Positions 52,963 through 62,326 of a stretch of DNA of 64,000 nt are shown one piece after another. Position 1 is the stretch's first letter; each line of letters opens with the position of its first letter. The notes below the pieces were generated by a model that did no database searches, was not told the DNA's origin, and worked only from the letters and a program-made list of their open reading frames with translations. The position numbers and the translations under genes were made by a program. This DNA comes from Desulfomonilia bacterium (lineage in GTDB: Bacteria; Desulfobacterota; Desulfomonilia; UBA1062), in the NCBI GenBank assembly GCA_036567785.1, contig DATCTV010000034.1:166468-230467 (forward strand). The letters are read 5' to 3'.

Positions 52963-54252
52963 ATGTGGTACCTTGCGGGCATTGTATGCACATGCTGCAT
53001 ACTTCTGATTCTGCTGAAGCCTCGCAAAAAGGGAAAAGCCCATGACAGCTACTTTGCCGCTGTCAATAATCTCCTCAAAAACGAAACCGACGGCACACCT
53101 AAAATATTCTGCGACCTTGATCGCCTTGACAGGAACATTGTCAGGGTAATGGAATATATCGGCAACCCTGAGAGGCTCAGGATCGTCGTCAAATCGCTGC
53201 CCTGTATCAGCCTTCTTAACTATATCATGGAGAAAACCGGGACGAAAAAGCTGATGTGCATTCACCCGCCCTTCATCCCGGCCATCCTTAACGAACTGGG
53301 TTATGACATCGACATTCTTATGGGAAAGCCGGTATCTGTAAAAACGGCCGGGAAGTTCTTTCAAACCATCGGGGAAATAGAAAAGGCTTCCCGGACTATT
53401 CAATGGCTAATCGATACGCCTGAGCGCATCCTTGAATACCGGAATCTGGCAGAAGAAATGAACCTCACATTGCGTGTGAATATCGAACTCAATATCGGCC
53501 TGAACCGCGGGGGAGTGGATTGCATTGAAGACCTGAAAAAAATGATGGAAACAATAAAGTCTAACCCGGAGACACTTAATTTTACTGGATTTATGGGCTA
53601 TGAGGGTCATGTGCCCCATGTGCCGGCCATTTCAGAAAGGATTCCCGCCATAAAAAAAGAACTGAAAAAAACCATGGACCGCTATAATGAATACTGTCGT
53701 TACGCATCGGAACATTTCGGTGATATTTATTCGAAAGCCTCTACCTTCAATACAGGAGGAAGCGGAACGCTCAGGTTTTATCATGACCAGTTCTACGAGA
53801 TGGAACTTGCTGCCGGCGGCGCATTCTTAAGACCGGCCTGCTATCCGGAAGTTTCTCTGGAAGGCTTCGAGCCGGCACTTTTCATAGCGGCGCCCGTCAT
53901 AAAAAAACCTGGCCCGGTCAGGATACCTTTTGTGGAGTTTCTGACTCCGCTCGTAACCTGGTGGAATCCGAACATGATGCAGTCTATATGTGTGTACGGA
54001 GGCGGATGGGCGGGGCATTTCATTTCCCCACCCGGAGTCGATCCTCTCAATATGCTTAATGATCCACCGAATCAGAACCTGCTGCCCAACCAGAGCCTGC
54101 TTAGCATATCCGACAGGGTGCCGATTTCCTTAGGAGATTATATCTTTTACTGGCCACAGCAAAGCGATGCAATGTTTCAGTTCCACAATCTGCTTACGAT
54201 TCGAGAAGGTGCAATCCACGGCGAGTGGAAGACCTTCCCGTTCGGATTTTAG
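52963..54252 (+). CDS. Membrane-anchored alanine-racemase-fold PLP protein
   Basis: The start is the ATG at 52963 with AAGGGGG upstream (429 residues). A hydrophobic N-terminal helix (about 4-20, with two adjacent cysteines) is followed by RKKGK, so the protein should sit on the inner membrane. The body has an alanine racemase-type barrel (FCDLDRLDRNIVRV; likely PLP Lys in IVVKSLPC) and a C-terminal domain as in D-threonine aldolase or D-serine dehydratase proteins. A membrane anchor is unusual for this fold. It may act on a D-amino acid or amino sugar fragment. Confidence 0.75.
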   Translation: MWYLAGIVCTCCILLILLKPRKKGKAHDSYFAAVNNLLKNETDGTPKIFCDLDRLDRNIVRVMEYIGNPERLRIVVKSLPCISLLNYIMEKTGTKKLMCIHPPFIPAILNELGYDIDILMGKPVSVKTAGKFFQTIGEIEKASRTIQWLIDTPERILEYRNLAEEMNLTLRVNIELNIGLNRGGVDCIEDLKKMMETIKSNPETLNFTGFMGYEGHVPHVPAISERIPAIKKELKKTMDRYNEYCRYASEHFGDIYSKASTFNTGGSGTLRFYHDQFYEMELAAGGAFLRPACYPEVSLEGFEPALFIAAPVIKKPGPVRIPFVEFLTPLVTWWNPNMMQSICVYGGGWAGHFISPPGVDPLNMLNDPPNQNLLPNQSLLSISDRVPISLGDYIFYWPQQSDAMFQFHNLLTIREGAIHGEWKTFPFGF

Positions 54253-54267
54253 AGAGGAGCGTAAACC

Positions 54268-55641
54268 ATGAAAAAAGGTTTTGTAGTACCATTGTTGGAA
54301 AAGATCGCCTTCGGCGTCGGAGACATGCCGGGCAATCTGACGTACCCGGCCCTTCAATTTTATTTTGTCTACTTCATTGTCAATATTTCAGGCGTCCCTG
54401 CGCATCTGGCCGCCCTCGTCTATCCCATAGGCAGGGTGTGGGGTGCGATCATGGACGTCATCATAGGAAGGATCTCCGACCGTACGGAAAGCCGGTTCGG
54501 AAGGCGGCGGCCCTATCTTCTCTTCGGTGCGATACCGCTTGGGGTGTTTTTCGTGCTTCTCTGGCTCATACCGTTCAAATCCACGACAGCCATGTTCATT
54601 TATTATCTTGTGGTTGTAGTCCTGTTCAATACCATATTCAGCCTCACGACAATCCCCTATAACGCACTCCATCCCGAACTGACACAGAACTATGACGAGC
54701 GGACTACGCTCTCCGGATTCAGGATAGTCTGTTCCTTCATTGCCAACATCATCGCCGCCGCAGGCGTTGCGGTCATCGTAGACAACATCTATCCGGGCCG
54801 TCAGGCTTACAGGGAAAGCTACCCTGTCATGGGATGGATTGTAGCCGCCCTGGTCGTTATAATGTACTTTTTCACCTTCACTTTCACAAAGGAACGGGTG
54901 AAATCCGAAGCAAAAGATACAGAAGGGATTCTTGAGACGCTCAAATCTTTCTGGAAACTTAAAGAGTTCAGGAGCGTCCTTGCCGTTTTCCTCTTCAATC
55001 AGATAGGTGCGGATGTCTTCATGTTCATAATCATTTTCTTCCTGAAAGATGTCATCAGGATTCCGGAAGACACCACCTTCATCATCATGGGCATCCCTAT
55101 CATCACTGCGATCATCATGGCTCCGTTCTGGGTCTGGATGGGGTCGCGTCTGGGTAAACCGAAGACGCTTACCATTTCGTCCATTTATTTTGCTGCGGCA
55201 TTGCTTTTCAGTCTTCTGGCGCCTGTGGGAAACCTCTACTTTGTGATCGGTCTGGCAATATTTATCGGGATTGGCATGTCGGCCTCGCAAGTCCTCATCT
55301 GGTCAATAATGCCGGATGTAATCGAGATCGATGAGTACGAAAACGGGGAGAGAAGAGAGGGTGCCTTTTATGGCATTACATCACTTATTTACAAGGCAGC
55401 CTCAGCAGCCGCTGTAGCTGCAGCCGGCTCCATAATAGCGTGGTTCGGTTATGTGGAAAACTGTGCATCGCAGCCCCAGTCATCTCTCACTGCCATAAGG
55501 TTTCTTATGGGCATAGGCCCGGCAGCATTCTTCCTGCTTACCGCCATTACGGTGAGCAGGCTGCCGATAACGAAAGAGCGCTTTGAAGAGATCATGATTG
55601 TCCTCAAAGAGCGTAAGAAACAAAAAGAACAGGTAATATAA
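54268..55641 (+). CDS. GPH-family (glycoside-pentoside-hexuronide) symporter
   Basis: The 457-residue protein has about 12 hydrophobic helices and the GPH/MelB features: KIAFGVGDMPGN start, DVIIGRISDRTESRFGRRRPYLL between helices 2 and 3 (the cation-coupling region), and MPDVIEIDEYENGERREG late in the protein. It imports a glycoside or sugar with H+ or Na+. AGAGGAG precedes the ATG. It ends the LacI-controlled operon; a long hairpin follows. Confidence 0.9.
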   Translation: MKKGFVVPLLEKIAFGVGDMPGNLTYPALQFYFVYFIVNISGVPAHLAALVYPIGRVWGAIMDVIIGRISDRTESRFGRRRPYLLFGAIPLGVFFVLLWLIPFKSTTAMFIYYLVVVVLFNTIFSLTTIPYNALHPELTQNYDERTTLSGFRIVCSFIANIIAAAGVAVIVDNIYPGRQAYRESYPVMGWIVAALVVIMYFFTFTFTKERVKSEAKDTEGILETLKSFWKLKEFRSVLAVFLFNQIGADVFMFIIIFFLKDVIRIPEDTTFIIMGIPIITAIIMAPFWVWMGSRLGKPKTLTISSIYFAAALLFSLLAPVGNLYFVIGLAIFIGIGMSASQVLIWSIMPDVIEIDEYENGERREGAFYGITSLIYKAASAAAVAAAGSIIAWFGYVENCASQPQSSLTAIRFLMGIGPAAFFLLTAITVSRLPITKERFEEIMIVLKERKKQKEQVI

Positions 55642-55650
55642 AAGAAATCC

Positions 55651-55705
55651 GGTGTGATGCTGCTGATTTTAAGAAGATCAACCCGTATATTCAGCAGCAT
55701 CCACC
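55651..55705. terminator. Terminator hairpin between convergent genes
   Basis: GATGCTGCTGA (55656-55666) and TCAGCAGCATC (55691-55701) pair exactly, and GGTG / CACC extend the stem by four pairs across a one-base bulge. The loop is 24 bases. It lies between the symporter stop and the EF-hand gene stop and can serve both strands. Confidence 0.75.
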
Positions 55706-55720
55706 TGAATATTTTTGAAA

Positions 55721-56239
55721 TTACTTGCCGGTTTTGTCCTTATCCTTTGCTGTTTCGGCGTCTTTGTTGATCCAGTACAGGTAGTATTCGTCAACCGTGA
55801 TGTTGCCGTCGGCATTCTTATCCATCACCATGACAACTTCTTTCAGTTTGGCATTGACATCGTCCAGTGACACTTTGCCGTTCTTGTCGGAGTCCAGCTT
55901 GTCATAGTAAACCGTCCACTCTTTCTTTATCTCATTGGGTGTGATGGTGCCGTCTTTGTTTACATCCAGTTTGGAAAATACCGTTCTCTCGTGGACAAGC
56001 ATTTCATCTTTGGAAAGTATGCCGTCCTTGTTGGTGTCTATAGAATCAAAGAGCTTCTGCCGCCGGGCCTTCAACTGTTCCGGTGTAAGTGCTTTACCAT
56101 TTTTGGTGTCCAGCTGCTGTAAAACGGAATCAGGTATTCCTATGCTCGGGACGGCCGTTTTGGCTGCCAGAACAAAGCTGGGACCTGCCAAAACAAAGAC
56201 TATTGAAAACAGTAAGCTGATTTTGAAATACTTTTTCAT
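55721..56239 (-). CDS. Secreted EF-hand calcium-binding protein
   Basis: The 172-residue protein has a signal peptide (cleavage near VLAAK) and four EF-hand loops with good Asp spacing: DTNKDGILSKDE, DVNKDGTITPNE, DSDKNGKVSLDD and DKNADGNITVDE. It binds calcium in the periplasm or outside. Two ATG codons stand in a row; the second (56239) has better distance from GGAGG. Single gene, convergent with the symporter operon. Function beyond calcium binding unknown. Confidence 0.88.
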   Translation of the reverse strand: MKKYFKISLLFSIVFVLAGPSFVLAAKTAVPSIGIPDSVLQQLDTKNGKALTPEQLKARRQKLFDSIDTNKDGILSKDEMLVHERTVFSKLDVNKDGTITPNEIKKEWTVYYDKLDSDKNGKVSLDDVNAKLKEVVMVMDKNADGNITVDEYYLYWINKDAETAKDKDKTGK

Positions 56240-56392
56240 CATTTCCTCCTTTAGTATATAACTTGTGTGAATATATCATATAAAATTTTACAGGCAAATT
56301 GAATAGCTTGCTTTCAAAATATGAATGGCTTGTATCGATGAACCTATTATGTTAACAATTTTAAAGCGTTTACTCATAATAATGGAGATCCC

Positions 56393-57802
56393 ATGAATTC
56401 TTTGACTCAGGCATTACTCTACTCAAACACCAGCCTTCCGGATTTTGATGTAATCAAAAACCTATTCAACAGGCTTAAACAAACTCCACTCTATAAATCC
56501 TCGTTTCAGGATTTGGAAATTGCCTCTTGGGATGATTTTATTAAACTTCCCCTTACTTCAAAAGAAGTTCTCAGAAATATACAGCCGACAGATAACCTTA
56601 TCACAGACAAAGATAAAGTATGGCATTATCACGAATCGTTCGGCACCACTGGCGCCCCGATTTCATCCTGGTATTCAAGAGAAGATTATCTCAACGAGAT
56701 CAAAATCACAGAAGGCTGGACATCCTGTATAAAACCCGGGATGAAGGTTCTCAACAGGTTTCCGTACAGCTTCGCCATACCCCCTTTTGTGCTTGAGGAA
56801 AAATGCCGGCAGGACGGCGGAATCGTTCTGCCTGTCGGGTATTTAAGCTGGAACATGCCTTATGCCAGGGTCTTGGATATCATGAAAAGGCTCGAGGTTG
56901 AGGTTATAGGCTGCCTTCCCACCGAGATGATCATCCTTGAAATGGTTGCAAAGAGCATGAAATACGATATCAGGAAAGACTTTAAAAGCCTCAGACATAT
57001 TCTTACTTCCGGTCGTATTGTCCCTGATTCTCTGCGAAACTACATCGAAGAAAAATGGGATGCGAAAATGTCGATGGTCTACGGCTGCACCGAATCGGGC
57101 GGGATTGCATCAACCTGCGAAAACGGGAGCCTGCATATTCATAAGGATGCCCATGTTGTTGAGATCCTGGATGAAAAGACCCTGCTGCCGGTCAAAAAAG
57201 GGGCTCCAGGGCTGGTGGTCCTCACATCATATTACAGGACGGCGTCCCCGATGATCAGGTATAATACGGGCGATTATGCCCGCATAACAGACAAAAAATG
57301 CAGCTGCGGCAATTCAAGCCCAGTTATCGAGGTTTTGGGAAGGGCGGACGAGGCAATACACTCTGGTAAGGGAAAGATCTATTTCCTCAATGCAGAAGAT
57401 GCAGTCATGGAATTCTCCAAACAATTCGACAGTCCTGTGTACTATTTGATCGTCAACGGGGATAAAATCGTGCTCAGGATAGAAACGCACAATGAAAGAA
57501 GAAAATACAGCCCTGAATCTTATGAAAGGCTTTGCGAAGTCTTTTCTTCAAGGTTAAAGGTCGACATATGCAGCCCCGGGGAACTGCTCGATGTGGATTT
57601 CCTTCTGAGGGCGCCGGAAGTCTACAAGCCCAAAAGCATCACCTTCTGGGATAAAGAAGACAGGAAAACCATCTCCATGACGGAAGGACTGATCAAATTC
57701 CCCGAATACTCTTTTACCGATTTTCTCTCTCTCAGCAAGAAGTCGATAAAAAATATGTTCGTCAAAAAAGGCTTGATCCGCCACTTCAAACCCGTTTCTT
57801 GA
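56393..57802 (+). CDS. PaaK-like AMP-ligase (aryl acid activation)
   Basis: The 469-residue protein resembles phenylacetate-CoA ligase: SFGTTGAPISSWYS as phosphate loop, YGCTESGG, RYNTGDYARI and a CSCGNSSP zinc-like motif. It likely activates an aryl acid, either as CoA ester or for loading on a carrier protein. It heads an operon with an aromatic ammonia-lyase, whose product (cinnamate or 4-coumarate) would be its natural substrate. TGGAGA precedes the ATG. The stop overlaps the ammonia-lyase start. Confidence 0.85.
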   Translation: MNSLTQALLYSNTSLPDFDVIKNLFNRLKQTPLYKSSFQDLEIASWDDFIKLPLTSKEVLRNIQPTDNLITDKDKVWHYHESFGTTGAPISSWYSREDYLNEIKITEGWTSCIKPGMKVLNRFPYSFAIPPFVLEEKCRQDGGIVLPVGYLSWNMPYARVLDIMKRLEVEVIGCLPTEMIILEMVAKSMKYDIRKDFKSLRHILTSGRIVPDSLRNYIEEKWDAKMSMVYGCTESGGIASTCENGSLHIHKDAHVVEILDEKTLLPVKKGAPGLVVLTSYYRTASPMIRYNTGDYARITDKKCSCGNSSPVIEVLGRADEAIHSGKGKIYFLNAEDAVMEFSKQFDSPVYYLIVNGDKIVLRIETHNERRKYSPESYERLCEVFSSRLKVDICSPGELLDVDFLLRAPEVYKPKSITFWDKEDRKTISMTEGLIKFPEYSFTDFLSLSKKSIKNMFVKKGLIRHFKPVS

Positions 57803-59370
57803 CAATTAAGGTGAATGCTAATAGCAGTTATCAAATGAGCTCTCACTTTAAACCGGACGTAGTTGTCGGCAATGAACACATAGGCCTTTCAAGACTTATT
57901 GATGTTGCCGACTCGCGTGCACAAGTCGTCATCAGCGGCTCCGATGAGTTTGTTTCGAGAATGGAGGCATCCAGGTCCGTCCTGCACAAGGCTATCAGAG
58001 AAGGTACTCCGGTATACGGTGTAACCACAGGCTACGGCGCCTCATGCGGAAACAGAATCGGGGCTGACGATATTGAGGCGCTGGGCAATAACCTGATTAC
58101 TTATCACGGATGCGGAACCGGTGAACCGCTGGGCATAAAAGAGACACGCGCCGCCATGATGTGCAGGATAGTTTCCCTTTCACGCGGACTTTCAGGCGTT
58201 ACAATAAATCTTTTAAAGCAGATCGCGGCATTTTTAAATGCCGGCATTACACCTGTCATTCCATCTCTCGGGTCGGTCGGGGCCTCTGGCGACCTCACAC
58301 CTCTTTCATACCTGGCAGCTACCCTGGCCGGCAAAAGAGAGGTCGTTTACAAAGGCAAAGTCATGGAATCCGCCAGGGCAATTACGGAGGCAGGCCTTAA
58401 ACCATACATTTTCGAACCGAAGGAACCTCTCGGTATCCTGAACGGGACTTCGATTATGACCGGGATAGCTTCTGTAGTATTATACCGTTCAAAAAAAATA
58501 CTCGATGCCGCTACTGCCGCAACCGCTCTGACCGTGCATGCGCTTAAGGGACATGCAGACCATTTCCATAAAGTTATTACCGATTCAAAAGAACATCCTG
58601 GCCAGATATCGATTGGAAAAAAATTAAGAGCTCTGCTTTCCTCAACAGGCGAACACGGTGAAATATCTTATATTGAACATTTGCAGGATCCTTATTCGAT
58701 AAGGTGCGTCCCTCAGATTCTGGGTGTTGTAGATGATACCCTTACCTGGGTTGAAAAATGGGTGGTTACGGAAATCAACAGCTCAAACGACAACCCCCTG
58801 TTCGATCCGGAAACCGGCGCAGTTCTGATGGGCGGCAATTTTTACGGCGGCCATATCGCTTTTGCAATGGACAGCCTTAAAAGCGCTCTCGCCCAGGTTG
58901 CGGACCTGCTTGACCGCCAGCTGGCCCTGCTTGTCGACACACGCTTTAACAGGGGTCTGCCTTCAAACCTGGTCAAGGTTAAGGATCAACAGCGATTCAA
59001 GCACCACGGGTTCAAGGGCATGCAGATAACGGCCTCGGCCCTGACCGCCGAAGCGCTTAAAAACACCATGCCCGTATCATCGTTTTCGCGTTCGACCGAA
59101 TCTCACAACCAGGACAAGGTCAGCCTTGGAACAATAGCGGCCAGGGATGCATTAAGGCAATGCGAGCTTGTCTCAAGCCTCGTTGCTGTTCATCTTATGG
59201 CATCGGTGCAGTCCTGCGAAATCAGAGGGGGGCTTGAATCAAGACCTGAAATAAAAAAAATCGTATCATCAGTTCGCAATATAGTTGCCGACGCGTCAGA
59301 AGACCGGGAAATGGGAGAAGATATCGGCATCCTGGCCTCGGCGCTATATGAAATGGTGTGGGATGAATAA
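57799..59370 (+). CDS. Aromatic amino acid ammonia-lyase (HAL/PAL/TAL family)
   Basis: The protein has 523 residues from a TTG at 57799; other in-frame starts are GTG 57811 and ATG 57835, and none has a clear ribosome site. The MIO cofactor triad ASG lies in SVGASGDLTPL (near residue 162). NGTSIM, SSNDNPLFD and NQDKVSLG complete the active site. The selectivity region reads TYHGCGTGEP, unlike the HL of typical tyrosine ammonia-lyases, and resembles lyases from bacterial pigment clusters. It should deaminate tyrosine or phenylalanine to supply an aryl starter acid. Confidence 0.9.
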   Translation: MTIKVNANSSYQMSSHFKPDVVVGNEHIGLSRLIDVADSRAQVVISGSDEFVSRMEASRSVLHKAIREGTPVYGVTTGYGASCGNRIGADDIEALGNNLITYHGCGTGEPLGIKETRAAMMCRIVSLSRGLSGVTINLLKQIAAFLNAGITPVIPSLGSVGASGDLTPLSYLAATLAGKREVVYKGKVMESARAITEAGLKPYIFEPKEPLGILNGTSIMTGIASVVLYRSKKILDAATAATALTVHALKGHADHFHKVITDSKEHPGQISIGKKLRALLSSTGEHGEISYIEHLQDPYSIRCVPQILGVVDDTLTWVEKWVVTEINSSNDNPLFDPETGAVLMGGNFYGGHIAFAMDSLKSALAQVADLLDRQLALLVDTRFNRGLPSNLVKVKDQQRFKHHGFKGMQITASALTAEALKNTMPVSSFSRSTESHNQDKVSLGTIAARDALRQCELVSSLVAVHLMASVQSCEIRGGLESRPEIKKIVSSVRNIVADASEDREMGEDIGILASALYEMVWDE

Positions 59371-59797
59371 ACCAGGGATTCTGTTTGAACATTCAGTGAA
59401 AATAAACATACCGTTTCACGACACCGATGCCATGCAGGTTGTATGGCACGGCAATTACCTTAAATATTTCGAGATTGCCAGGGATTCACTGTTTGCTGAA
59501 AAAGGCATTGACCTTTACGACTACTTTCTGAGATTTCATTACCTTTTCCCAGTCATCAGGGCTTCGGTAAAGTATATCGCTCCCCTGCGCGTAAGAGATG
59601 AAATCATCTGCACCGCTTTTCTGTTAGAGGCAAGAAGAAAAATCGTTATGGATTTCACCATTCGCAGGGTATCTGACAACACGCTCTGCGCAACGGGAAC
59701 AAGCGAACAGGCCGCCGTCCTTTTTACAGGAACAGGCATGGACCTTGAAATCCCGAAGGAAATACGGGCCGCTCTGGAGGCTTCCAATGACACCTGA
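59363..59797 (+). CDS. Hotdog-fold thioesterase (4-hydroxybenzoyl-CoA type)
   Basis: The start is the ATG at 59363 (144 residues), overlapping the ammonia-lyase stop by 8 bases. The 4HBT signature is clear: FHDTDAMQVVWHGNYLKYFE, with the catalytic Asp. It probably hydrolyses an acyl- or aryl-thioester in the pigment or lipid pathway, as an editing or release step. It overlaps the next gene by 11 bases. Confidence 0.9.
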   Translation: MNKPGILFEHSVKINIPFHDTDAMQVVWHGNYLKYFEIARDSLFAEKGIDLYDYFLRFHYLFPVIRASVKYIAPLRVRDEIICTAFLLEARRKIVMDFTIRRVSDNTLCATGTSEQAAVLFTGTGMDLEIPKEIRAALEASNDT

Positions 59798-61511
59798 ATT
59801 AATCTCAGCCCTTTCAACGGGGACAGAAAGGCTTGCAGCATGGTCGGACCTGCTTGACAGCATAAACGTATTTCCTGTCGCAGACGGAGACACCGGCAGA
59901 AATCTCGTCCTGAGTCTTTCGCCTTTAAGGGCTCTTCCCAGCGATACGATACTTGAAGACCTGCTGCTTTCTGCACGGGGAAATTCAGGAAACATCGCTG
60001 CCGGTTTTTTTACCGGATTCCTGTCATCCTCTCCTCAAGAAGACATGGCACATGCCGTCAGTACCGGCAGAAAAAAAGCCTTCGCCGCAGTCCCGGATCC
60101 CAGAAAAGGGACCATGCTTGATATATTCGACACTCTTGAAGAAATTGCCAGATATCCTGAAAGGATTGCTGATAAAAACTGCTTGCTGGAAACCCTCAGA
60201 GACACTGTAATTGCCACAGCTGAAATAAATCCCAAGCTCAAGAAAGCAATGGTCGTCGATTCGGGTGCACTGGGAATGTTCATTTTTTTCGATGCATTTT
60301 TCAATGCATTAAACGGCTCTCGCGAGGAAATGAACCACATAGCGGAACTCTTCAATAACCGCCTAACCATCAGCGATGACTGGAAAAAAGAAGAAGGAGT
60401 GTCAGGCAGTTGCATAGATTTTGTAGTGAAGGTAGCGGGTGACAACCGGCAGCTTACTGATGAACTTGTACGTTTTGACAACAGCGTTGTATCAATAAGG
60501 CACGACGATTATGTAAAGATTCACCTGCATGCCGATTCTTCAAAAGAGCTCCGCAGTTCCATATCAAAACTGGGAGCCGTCGTACAGTGGTCGGAAGACG
60601 ACCTGGGAGAGCAGGCAAAGAATTTTGCCGTGGCGTCAAAACCGGCTCTGCATATCCTCACCGATGCGGCAGGCAGCGTTACACGAAACGATGCCGCGCG
60701 CCTTGGATTTACTCTTCTGGACAGCTACATTACGCTGGGCAGGCTTGACATGCCGGAAACATGCCTTGAACCCTCAAAGCTGTACTCGGCCATGAGGAAC
60801 GGCATTAAGGCCACAACCGCTCAGGCCTCGGTTTTTGAAAGGCACCAGCACTACGAAAAGGTGCTCGGTCTTTACGGCAGGGCGCTCTACCTCTGCGTAG
60901 GTTCGGCTTTTACCGGCAACTTCAAGGTGGCAACCGACTGGAAGGCATCTCACGATCCTGAAAACAGGCTTACCATTATGGATACCGGCGCCGCGTCTGG
61001 AAGGCTCGGGCTTATAATTCTTTCTGTCGCCCGCTTTTCGCTCGAAGCGGCTTCTCCTGAAGAGGTTCTTGAATTTGCCGGAAGAGCTGTTACTTTGTCA
61101 GAGGAATATGTCTTTATCGACAAGCTTCAATATCTTGTCGCAGGCGGCAGGGTTTCAAAGACAAGCGGTTTTTTCGCTGACTTGCTGAACATGAAGCCTG
61201 TTGTGAGCCCCCAGCCCGAAGGGGTAAAAAAGCTGGGGGTGGTGCGAAACAGAAAAGACCAGGTGGCCTTTGCCTTAAAAAGGCTTGAAGAGCTTTTAAA
61301 AGATAAGAACGGGATAATAATGCTCGAGTATTCCGATAACCGGAGCTTTCTTGATGAAGAAATCAAGCCACTTTTACAAAAAAAATTCAAAGGCTCTGAA
61401 ATTTTTCTGCAGCCTTTATCGCTTACATCGGGTACGCATATGGGGCCAGGCACTTGGGCCCTTGCCGTCATGCCCTATACGGCAGGCCTCAAGATAAACC
61501 CGGAAGGTTAA
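59787..61511 (+). CDS. FakA-FakB fusion: DAK2-type kinase plus DegV fatty-acid-binding domain
   Basis: The start is the ATG at 59787 (GGAGG 6 bases upstream), giving 574 residues. The first part (about 1-275) resembles FakA: INVFPVADGDTGRN is the DhaL-like Mg-ATP site, then SARGNSGNIAAGFF and a middle domain. The second part (about 285-574) is DegV/FakB: LTDAAGSVTRND, TTAQAS (TTSQPS in typical members), DKLQYLVAGGRVS. In other bacteria FakA phosphorylates a fatty acid presented by FakB; here both are one chain. It may make acyl- or aryl-phosphates for the next gene's acyltransferase, by inference. Confidence 0.82.
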   Translation: MTPELISALSTGTERLAAWSDLLDSINVFPVADGDTGRNLVLSLSPLRALPSDTILEDLLLSARGNSGNIAAGFFTGFLSSSPQEDMAHAVSTGRKKAFAAVPDPRKGTMLDIFDTLEEIARYPERIADKNCLLETLRDTVIATAEINPKLKKAMVVDSGALGMFIFFDAFFNALNGSREEMNHIAELFNNRLTISDDWKKEEGVSGSCIDFVVKVAGDNRQLTDELVRFDNSVVSIRHDDYVKIHLHADSSKELRSSISKLGAVVQWSEDDLGEQAKNFAVASKPALHILTDAAGSVTRNDAARLGFTLLDSYITLGRLDMPETCLEPSKLYSAMRNGIKATTAQASVFERHQHYEKVLGLYGRALYLCVGSAFTGNFKVATDWKASHDPENRLTIMDTGAASGRLGLIILSVARFSLEAASPEEVLEFAGRAVTLSEEYVFIDKLQYLVAGGRVSKTSGFFADLLNMKPVVSPQPEGVKKLGVVRNRKDQVAFALKRLEELLKDKNGIIMLEYSDNRSFLDEEIKPLLQKKFKGSEIFLQPLSLTSGTHMGPGTWALAVMPYTAGLKINPEG

Positions 61512-61513
61512 AA

Positions 61514-62326
61514 ATGATCAAGCCTGCCGTTAGATATGCCAAGGGTGCATATATGTTTTTAATGTTTGCAGTGTTTGAAATCGGCATACTGTCGGTTTTC
61601 ATTTTTGCCGTCCCGCTTATAACCATCTATAATGCCCTGGGAGGAAGGGACAAATCACTGATGCAACGCATCAACAGGTTTCTCTTCGGATTGTGGCTGA
61701 AACTGCTCGATACAGGTGGGCTTTTCAAGGCTGTCAAAACAAAAGGTTCGATTGTCGATGGACCGTGCGTCGTGGTCGCAAATCACCCGGGGCTGTTTGA
61801 CGTTCTTGTAATGGTTCGCGATATTCCGGGATTGTCTCTGCTGGCAAAACAGTCTCTCGCTGCGCTCCCGGGGTTAAGTAAAATATTCGCACATGCAGGA
61901 TTTATTTTCGCATCCGGCAATGATGATTTGTCCGCTGCTGTTCAGCTTACCAATAATATAGTTGATATACTGAAGTCGGGCCGCAGGTTCATGCTTTTCC
62001 CGGAAGGCACCAGATCGCCGAAGGGAGAGCTGCTCAAGTTCAGATCAGGGGCCTTCAAGATTGCCAGGGCGGCAGGTGTACCGATACAGCCTGTTCTTAT
62101 AAAAAACATTCCCCCATTCATGCCCAAAGAAGACAAATGGTATTACCCGCCGTATGAAAAATCCTGCTTTGAAGCCGAGTTCCTTGATCCGATAGCACCC
62201 CCCGAAGCAGGAAGCGAAGTACAGGCTGCAAAAGAGCTGGAAATGATGTTCAGGGAACATCTCGGTCTTGCGCCTGATAACAGGCCTGCAAATAAATCAT
62301 GCTCAGGAGCCGTATATGACAAATGA
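61514..62326 (+). CDS. PlsC-family acyltransferase (1-acylglycerol-3-phosphate type)
   Basis: The start is the ATG at 61514 (GGAAGG upstream), giving 270 residues. A membrane helix pair lies near residues 12-45. The acyltransferase motifs are NHPGLFD (near 90, HxxxxD type) and FPEGTRSPKGE (near 163). It transfers an acyl chain to glycerolipid or a similar acceptor. In aryl-polyene-type clusters such enzymes attach the polyene to a lipid. It overlaps the next gene by 11 bases. Confidence 0.9.
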   Translation: MIKPAVRYAKGAYMFLMFAVFEIGILSVFIFAVPLITIYNALGGRDKSLMQRINRFLFGLWLKLLDTGGLFKAVKTKGSIVDGPCVVVANHPGLFDVLVMVRDIPGLSLLAKQSLAALPGLSKIFAHAGFIFASGNDDLSAAVQLTNNIVDILKSGRRFMLFPEGTRSPKGELLKFRSGAFKIARAAGVPIQPVLIKNIPPFMPKEDKWYYPPYEKSCFEAEFLDPIAPPEAGSEVQAAKELEMMFREHLGLAPDNRPANKSCSGAVYDK

